Of a stretch of 64,000 bases of DNA, positions 58,749 through 64,000 are shown piece by piece. Numbering within the stretch: position 1 is the first letter of the stretch; each line of letters starts with the position of its first letter. The translations under genes and the position numbers were made by a program. A model generated the notes under the pieces. The model was not told where the DNA came from and searched no databases. It was given only the letters and a program-made list of their open reading frames with translations. Origin of the DNA: Metallyticus violacea (Eukaryota > Arthropoda > Insecta > Mantodea > Metallyticidae). The DNA lies in the NCBI GenBank assembly GCA_030762175.1, contig CM060843.1, positions 112,249,369-112,313,368 of the forward strand, written 5' to 3'.

Positions 58749-60010
58749 CGAGGGTAGTCCATTAAGTTTCCGACCTAACCATTTTCCAGGTACGAAAAAG
58801 GCAAAAATTATATTTCACTTTTTAATTTAGTTACCTTTTATTGCAATACACTTCTCACATCTTTAAATTAACATTTCAACCCCCCCCCCCCAATTAGTCA
58901 GAAGTCTTCTCTGCAAAATGAGCACAAACGGCTTCCATCACTTCTTCGTCACTCTTAAATTTTCTTCCTCGAAGGTCCCTCATAGGTTTTGAGAAGAGGA
59001 AATGGGAGCCAGATCTGGGCTATAGGGTGGATGGTCGATATCCTTGAAGCCACATTTCTTCATAACTTCCTTTGCAACAAGAGTTGTGTGCACAGGCAAG
59101 TTGTCGTGAAGAAGGCGTACACCACCACTCAGCGTTCCTCGCCTTTTCTCTTTGATGGAAGCACGTAGTCCGTGCAGTAGGCCAACATAGTACTCCCCAT
59201 TTACTGTGGTGTTTCTCTCCTTGAAGTCAATGAAGAGTATTCCTTCACAATCCCAGAAAATTGTGGTCATGATCTTCTTGCTTGACTGAGAGACCTTGGC
59301 CTTTAGAGGCGGTGTTTCGCCAGGTTCACGCCATTCCATGAACTTTCTTTTGGTCAAGGGATCATAGTAGAGGACCATAGTTTCATATCCTGTAACAATG
59401 GTTTGCATTGCCACGGCAGAGCTCCAAAAATGCATGACAACAGATGAGTCGTTGCTGTTTTTGGACTAAGGAAAGAAGTCTGGGCACCCGTCTTGTATTA
59501 ACCTTATTCACGTTTAAATGTTCATGAATAATTCGAAGAACTACAGTTTTAAAAAGACCCAACCTTGCTGCTATTCCCGTAACTTTGAGCTGCCGGTCTT
59601 GCATAATTTCTCCTTCCACAAGAGCGAAGTTTTCAGGAGTGAGCACCTCCAAGGGTCGACCTGCACTCTCTTCGTCTTCAATGCTTTATCGACCCATTCG
59701 AAAACGTTTGGCCCTTTCTTTTACGGTAGTATACGAGGGGGATGCTTCCTCATATACACCGTCCAATCGATGTTTAATTTTCATTTGAAGTAAGTCCTTC
59801 TTTTGTGAAGAACTTAATAACAGCTGGGTACTCCATTTTGAACATGTCACAATCTTCTAGACATAGTACTTTATGCAACTATAGCTGAACAATTAAACAC
59901 AGCGCAGCGGAAGTTACAGCTGCAATTATTTACTTAATAGACAAGGTTTGACACCAGATATGATTTTGTGAAGACGATAATACTTATTAGCGAGGCTCAT
60001 ATAGATGAAC
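58749..60010 (-). mobile_element. mariner copy E (DD34D), right end eroded
   Basis: Minus-strand copy. The left end CGAGGGTAGTCCATTAAGTT with TA at 58747-58748 is clear. The right terminus is degraded after GCGAGGC (about 59995), so the limit is approximate. A 12-C run lies at 58880-58891. It lacks the A/B stop and insertion. Confidence 0.9.
58880..59845 (-). pseudogene. mariner transposase pseudogene, copy E
   Basis: Starts at the ATG at 59845 (or 59836). The HTH region is broken in the first part, then open over 59652-59383 (EVLTPENFALVEGE, GIAARLGLFKTVVL, RRVPRLLS). An overlapping frame at 59435-58980 carries the catalytic core: the first motif reads TGYETMVLYYDP, where aspartate has become tyrosine (TAT at 59385-59387). 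LLHDNLP keeps the second aspartate. A small deletion after SPDLAP removes the SDY motif with the third aspartate. Two of three catalytic residues are therefore lost, independently of the frame damage. Confidence 0.9.
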
Positions 60011-60842
60011 TGCTAGGACCAATGGCAGTAGCTGAGTCTCTTCTTTTTGTCGGGAGTTACAGTTCTTGCACAGAAGTAACACAATATTCATGAAACTTGT
60101 GGAAACCTCCATCTCCTGTGACAGGTTACTCAAGGGCTACTATGAAGAAGCCTGCTGTCCCTCCTGTATGTTTTTCATCTCCTTCGCCATTGTTTCTGGT
60201 CGTTTGGAATGTCCTCCATTGTAGACATGCAACATTGTTTCTTCATTGTATATATTGATTACTCTAGGCATAGTGTCATCCTTATGATGTGTTTATTAAA
60301 TTTAATGAATACAATAAGTTAATCATGGACTAATAATGAAAATTGTAAAATTATCTTTTCACGACTCTAGGAAAATTCTATTAGTACTCATATGCCGAAT
60401 ACTCCTTTTTATATAATTATTAAAAAAAAACCACCTCCTATCATCTACACTCTTTAAGTTTAAGCGCATACAATAGTCATGCTGCATTAGCTTCTCATAC
60501 AATCCGGTAGTATGTTAAAAATCATCGACATTACTTTATTAAAAGTAAATAATGGAATTTCCAACAAAATCCTGAGTTGAATTACACAAAAAATGAAATC
60601 AAGCATATATAGTTCCAGAATGAGTGTAATTCTTGAAGCCTCAAAAGTGATGGTGAATTGGTTTCTTTGTGCTGTTAACATTTATGCCAGGTTTACAGAA
60701 ATGAAAGAAATTCTTAAAAGTACCTTAAGACAACTTCCAACGGTCCAACAATCTCAAGGCTCAAATGAAAGCAAAGTATAGTCATTTTAATTGCAAGCTA
60801 TTAACGATTTCCTTTATGTTTCAGTACAATTCAAACTGTCTA
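60011..60842. other. AT-rich spacer
   Basis: Nothing recognised. Confidence 0.5.
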
Positions 60843-60844
60843 TA

Positions 60845-61620
60845 CCGAGGGTGCCAAAATGTATGCACACTTTCACAGTAGATATCTGTTGAATATATTT
60901 AAAAGTTGCACCGAAAAACAACAGTAATGTGTTGTATGATGTTTTGTAAACAACTGTGGCTCACATTGCGTTATGCTTGCGTTGCTACAACAAAATGGAA
61001 CGAAGATTATCGTTTGAACAGCGGAAAGCTATTTTGAAGTGGTATTGGAAAACCGAGAATGTTGTTGAAGTTCAAAGGCAATGGGAACCTGCGTAAAGAA
61101 CAGGACCGCCAACACGAGTATAACAATCACAGGCATTCGAGATAGATTTGAGACTCATGGTACTGTATGCGATGTTCACAAGGGTAGATATGGGAGACCT
61201 CGCACAGCAACAAACCGCGTGCACTGGATCCAAGGTACAGGATAGGACGAAGAGCTCCTATTGAGTTTTCACCGCGTTCTCCAGATCTAGCTCCGTTGGA
61301 CTTCTACCTATGGGGAACTCTTAAGGATGTTGTACATCGTAGAAATCCAGCTACACTAGCAGCACTTCGGGAAGAAATTGAAACGGCATGTGCTGCATTT
61401 GCTGAGAACACTTTCGCAAACGTTGCTCAATCAGTAGTTCAACGTACTCAGAAGTGTATTGACACCTATGGTGAGCGTTTTGAGCAACTGTTGTAACTGT
61501 AAAAGTCTAAGATGATTAGTGCTCACCATATTCTGTTTGTGTAAATTCAGTTTTGTTATGTTAACACAGTTTTTTTCTTTGCTTGAAGTGTGTATACAGT
61601 TAAAAATTGTATACACACTT
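60845..61620 (+). mobile_element. TIR deletion derivative 2 (DD41D-like family)
   Basis: The left end CCGAGGGTGCCAAAATGTAT after TA (60843-60844) is intact. The internal structure is colinear with derivative 1 (1751-2523), including the same deletion junction around ACAGCAACAAACC / CACTGGATCCAAGG. The right end is abnormal: instead of a plain TIR it has AAGTGTGTATAC (61586-61597) facing GTATACACACTT (61609-61620), two inverted copies of the subterminal motif. The usual outermost bases are not seen beyond them. Confidence 0.88.
60995..61496 (+). pseudogene. Transposase remnant inside TIR derivative 2
   Basis: The ATG at 60995 opens RRLSFEQRKAILKWYWKTEN and VVEVQRQW, then a TAA and frameshifts (an extra AACCTGCGTAA-type piece relative to derivative 1). 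The RPRTATN hinge joins straight to the C-terminal third. The end is open from about 61296: DFYLWGTLKDVVHRRNPATL through FEQLL at 61496. The SPDLAPLD block is split by a frameshift just upstream (about 61285). As in derivative 1, the first two catalytic aspartates are absent because of the shared internal deletion. Confidence 0.85.
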
Positions 61621-61734
61621 TTGAATTTATGACACAACTATGTGTACTGCATATTAACATCACTTTTATATTCCTAAAATCTCAAACCATAGGTGTATTT
61701 TAAAAAAGTTTATGTAATTAAAAAACTGTGTAGA

Positions 61735-61810
61735 CCAGGGGTCCTCAAACTATAGTACTCGTACGTTGATGGTATGTAAGCTATTGCCGGGTAGTACGTA
61801 AAATATTAGA
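61735..61810 (+). mobile_element. hAT-type terminal end, isolated
   Basis: CAGGGGTCCTCAAACTATAG starts at 61736, matching the CAGGGGTC..CAAACT end typical of many hAT elements and their MITEs. It is followed by a short inverted-looking stretch (TACTCGTACGTTGATGG ... GGGTAGTACGTA). No matching right end was identified within the window, so the extent is unknown. Confidence 0.55.
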
Positions 61811-62884
61811 AAATAAGTTGAATTAACATTGTTTTACAAACAAAAATTATTTGGCAGTTTAACTATAACTAAACGGAAATAATAGATTTTACATTATCAT
61901 AAAAATAATACGGAAGCTCAATTGTAGTTCCTACAACAATGATAGCACAACTGGAATGCATTTGATCAGGTAACAATGGGATACGTTTTATCTTTTACAG
62001 TCAAGAAAGCAGTAGAGTTAGATTATTGTTTTTAATGCGAGATTATATTTGTTTAAATGTCAGATTAATATGAAGTACCATGTTTAAAACAAATAACCAC
62101 CTTCAACTTCGTAACATATAAGTAACTGTGAACAGAAGGTTTCCCTCTCGTTTTTATGGTGTGCAGTTAAACTTTTCGAAATTTAAGCAAGTCTAAATGG
62201 CGAATAATTGTGAAGACATGGCCGACACAAATATCAAGTTGAGCTGGAAGCTGTTTTGTTATTTGCCGATCTCAAATGCGAATGTCGGCATGTTCCATTA
62301 TTGCAAATGCGATTGCAGTGTGCTGCTGCCCGAAGCATGAATAATCAATGAGACTGTCTCGACCTTCTTCCGATGATGAAAATTGTCTTTTTTCTCAACT
62401 TTTATCGACAAACTCGTCTTTATCCACATTTTAAACCCCTTTGAATGTTATTGAAAAATTTCCGCTAAAAGAAATTCGGCTACTTTTTGTTTATGATAAA
62501 TAATAATAATACTATTTCTGCAGCACTGCCGCCAAACGAAGAATGTAAAACTATAAAAAAATGTGCGCTACTACACTTATCTATTGCATTTTTCAACTGA
62601 AAAATAATTGTTGCATTATATATTGAACGCTCCTTGCCAAAAGAAATGATTACTTGTGAACGGAATCGAGAGAAACGGTATAATACATTTAAGTGTATAA
62701 AATAAATTGCTGAGGTAGGAGATTTGGTTTCCGCATCATTGCAAACCGTACTACTGCAGGAAATTCTTCAAGAAAGAAGAATTCAGAGGTGAATCTACCA
62801 TCTTTACCATTCCAGCGGATTTTATTTATAAATCTTTGAGATATGACATGTTCATTATAAGTTAGGTTAGGTTTATTTTATTTA
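61811..62884. other. AT-rich sequence after the hAT end
   Basis: Could be the interior of a non-autonomous hAT element, but no transposase is readable. A patch at 62210-62370 is less AT-rich. Two TTAGG units at about 62862-62871 are too few to be telomeric. Confidence 0.4.
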
Positions 62885-62965
62885 AACACTCTGTTTAGCA
62901 TCTTTAGCCGTGCCTCCCATTCAATGACCGATAATTTTGCATAGAGGCTTTTTTTTTCAGAATTG
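62885..62965 (-). repeat. SINE-A copy A9, 3' scrap
   Basis: CTGTTTAGCATCTTTAGCCG, CTCCCATTCAATGACCGATA and ATTTTGCATAGAGGC match the reverse of the SINE-A 3' half (compare 31778-31853). Head and tail are absent. Confidence 0.7.
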
Positions 62966-64000
62966 ATGTTATAATTGTATTAATTTTAATTTTAACTTTA
63001 CCTAGTTTAAATATAATTTCATGTTAATTTTTAATGATATTGATTCCAACTCTATATTTAATTTTTGGACTTGGATATTAATGGAGTGATTGAAGGCTGG
63101 AACGTATTTATGTGTAATTTAATGGCGTTTTGCCTTTATTGGTAAAATATTTATTGCTTTATAATAACTATACGTTTTTTATTTTTCCTTCAGTGTATTT
63201 TGGATCTAATGGTTGAGGTAATATATTTCTATATTTAGGGATAATTATGCTTTTTTTTTAAAGTAAAGGCTTGTAATATTTGTCCTCCTAAAATGTAAGG
63301 ATCTTCACCGGGTTTGGCTCCAATTCACTTTAATAAAATGACTGTGAACATAAAAAATCCAAAAGAATTGTTCAAATAGATAGAAATGGAATCTTTGGAT
63401 TTTGAAATTACCAAGTCGTACTGATATAATTAAAACCAAAATTCGTCCTAATTTATTGCGGATTGATTTTAAGATGGCGGTTAAAAGTGAATTGGTGTGA
63501 CGATGGGGTTAGTTGGTGTGGAGTTTATATACTTTTCTTTTAAAGATAAAATGGATAGAGTTTTAAATATAACGATGAAACCTAAGATATCTTTGAATGT
63601 AAAGTGTTGATGAAATGGGATTTTATAGAATGTTTCTGTTTAATCCTAATAGAGCATTAGATCTAGTTTGGCGACGTAAAAGTAGGTCCATATACTCTGG
63701 TTGTAATAATAGAAGATAGTACGAAACGGAGAGTAGATAATTGATCTAAAGTGGTATTGTTTGTGAAACATTAAAACTTTTCGAGACTTTTCGAGTATTA
63801 TCATTTAAATAATAAGCTTTGCTCAAGGACACTCCGAAAACTTGTTATTGCTATAGGCTATCACAGAATGCCGAATATGTTATGGTGTGTTAACGATACT
63901 TTTTGAAGGCTTAATGTGCCTTACTTTTATCGCTGTCATTGTTATCTTGTTAATTGCGTCAATCAATATTAAGAAAGTGTTTTGGTCTTTTGATCGAACC
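62966..64000. other. AT-rich spacer to window end
   Basis: No gene or repeat recognised. TTTTAAGATGGCGG at about 63467-63480 resembles a YY1-type site (compare about 18040), unsupported by other promoter motifs. Confidence 0.5.

Noticed and set aside
62860..62872. TTAGG TTAGG, the insect telomere unit
   Set aside because: Only two units in interior AT-rich DNA, too few to mean a telomere or an interstitial telomeric array.
1..64000. A previously undescribed multi-gene system, CRISPR array, gene cluster or rRNA locus
   Set aside because: No linked set of intact genes exists here. Repeats are dispersed mobile elements and microsatellites, with no regular spacer arrays.

Overview
This window looks like gene-poor, AT-rich DNA from an insect nuclear genome, either intergenic or intronic. 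I found no complete host protein-coding gene, no rRNA, no functional tRNA gene and no CRISPR array. Nearly everything recognisable is a mobile-element fossil. The mix is five copies of one mariner (DD34D) family, short deletion derivatives of a second Tc1/mariner-type family, hAT (ZBED5-like) pieces, two non-LTR reverse-transcriptase fossils and at least six tRNA-headed SINE families, plus microsatellites. This suits a large arthropod genome. From memory of similar repeats I lean towards Polyneoptera (cockroach, termite or orthopteran relatives), but the sequence alone does not prove that.

Layout. 0-2.6 kb: a gutted mariner at the left edge, a SINE-A fragment and a 773-bp TIR element with TA target duplications. 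2.6-7.2 kb: AT-rich DNA with a 317-bp pyrimidine microsatellite. 7.2-8.5 kb: mariner copy A. 9.2-14 kb: SINE-E, SINE-C, SINE-A, a mariner N-terminal scrap and SINE-B. 15.7-17.6 kb: a GC-richer patch with a possible promoter, then a hAT transposase fossil. 19.5-23.1 kb: a diverged repeat pair flanking the best SINE-A copy, which has a 12-bp target duplication. 25.1-26.3 kb: mariner B. 26.4-27.3 kb: an inverted repeat pair. 27.4-30 kb: SINE-B, SINE-A, a LINE reverse transcriptase and SINE-F. 31.7-33.7 kb: two SINE-A copies, an unexplained 70-codon open stretch and a Jockey-like RT tail. 35.4-36.6 kb: mariner C. 37.5-46.3 kb: a run of SINE-B, SINE-D and a tandem SINE-A pair. 46.7-48 kb: mariner D. 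48.5-54 kb: a hAT end, a perfect inverted repeat, SINE-E, a TIR-element end set in (TA)n, a hairpin and a 620-bp foldback element. 56.5 kb: the clearest SINE-B. 58.7-60 kb: mariner E. 60.8-61.6 kb: a second TIR derivative. 61.7 kb: a hAT end. The rest to 64 kb is plain AT-rich DNA with one SINE-A scrap.

No genes here act together as a pathway. The relationships are those between parasites and their substrates: SINEs rely on LINE machinery, and deletion derivatives rely on transposase made elsewhere. The most informative signals are inheritance patterns. Mariner A and B share two disabling mutations, and the two 61/1.8-kb TIR copies share one internal deletion, so both sets look like non-autonomous lineages copied after their coding capacity was lost. 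I do not see a convincing new biological system. The best leads are these non-autonomous lineages, a perfect 18-bp inverted repeat, a near-perfect hairpin at 51.1 kb and the possible promoter near 16.3 kb.
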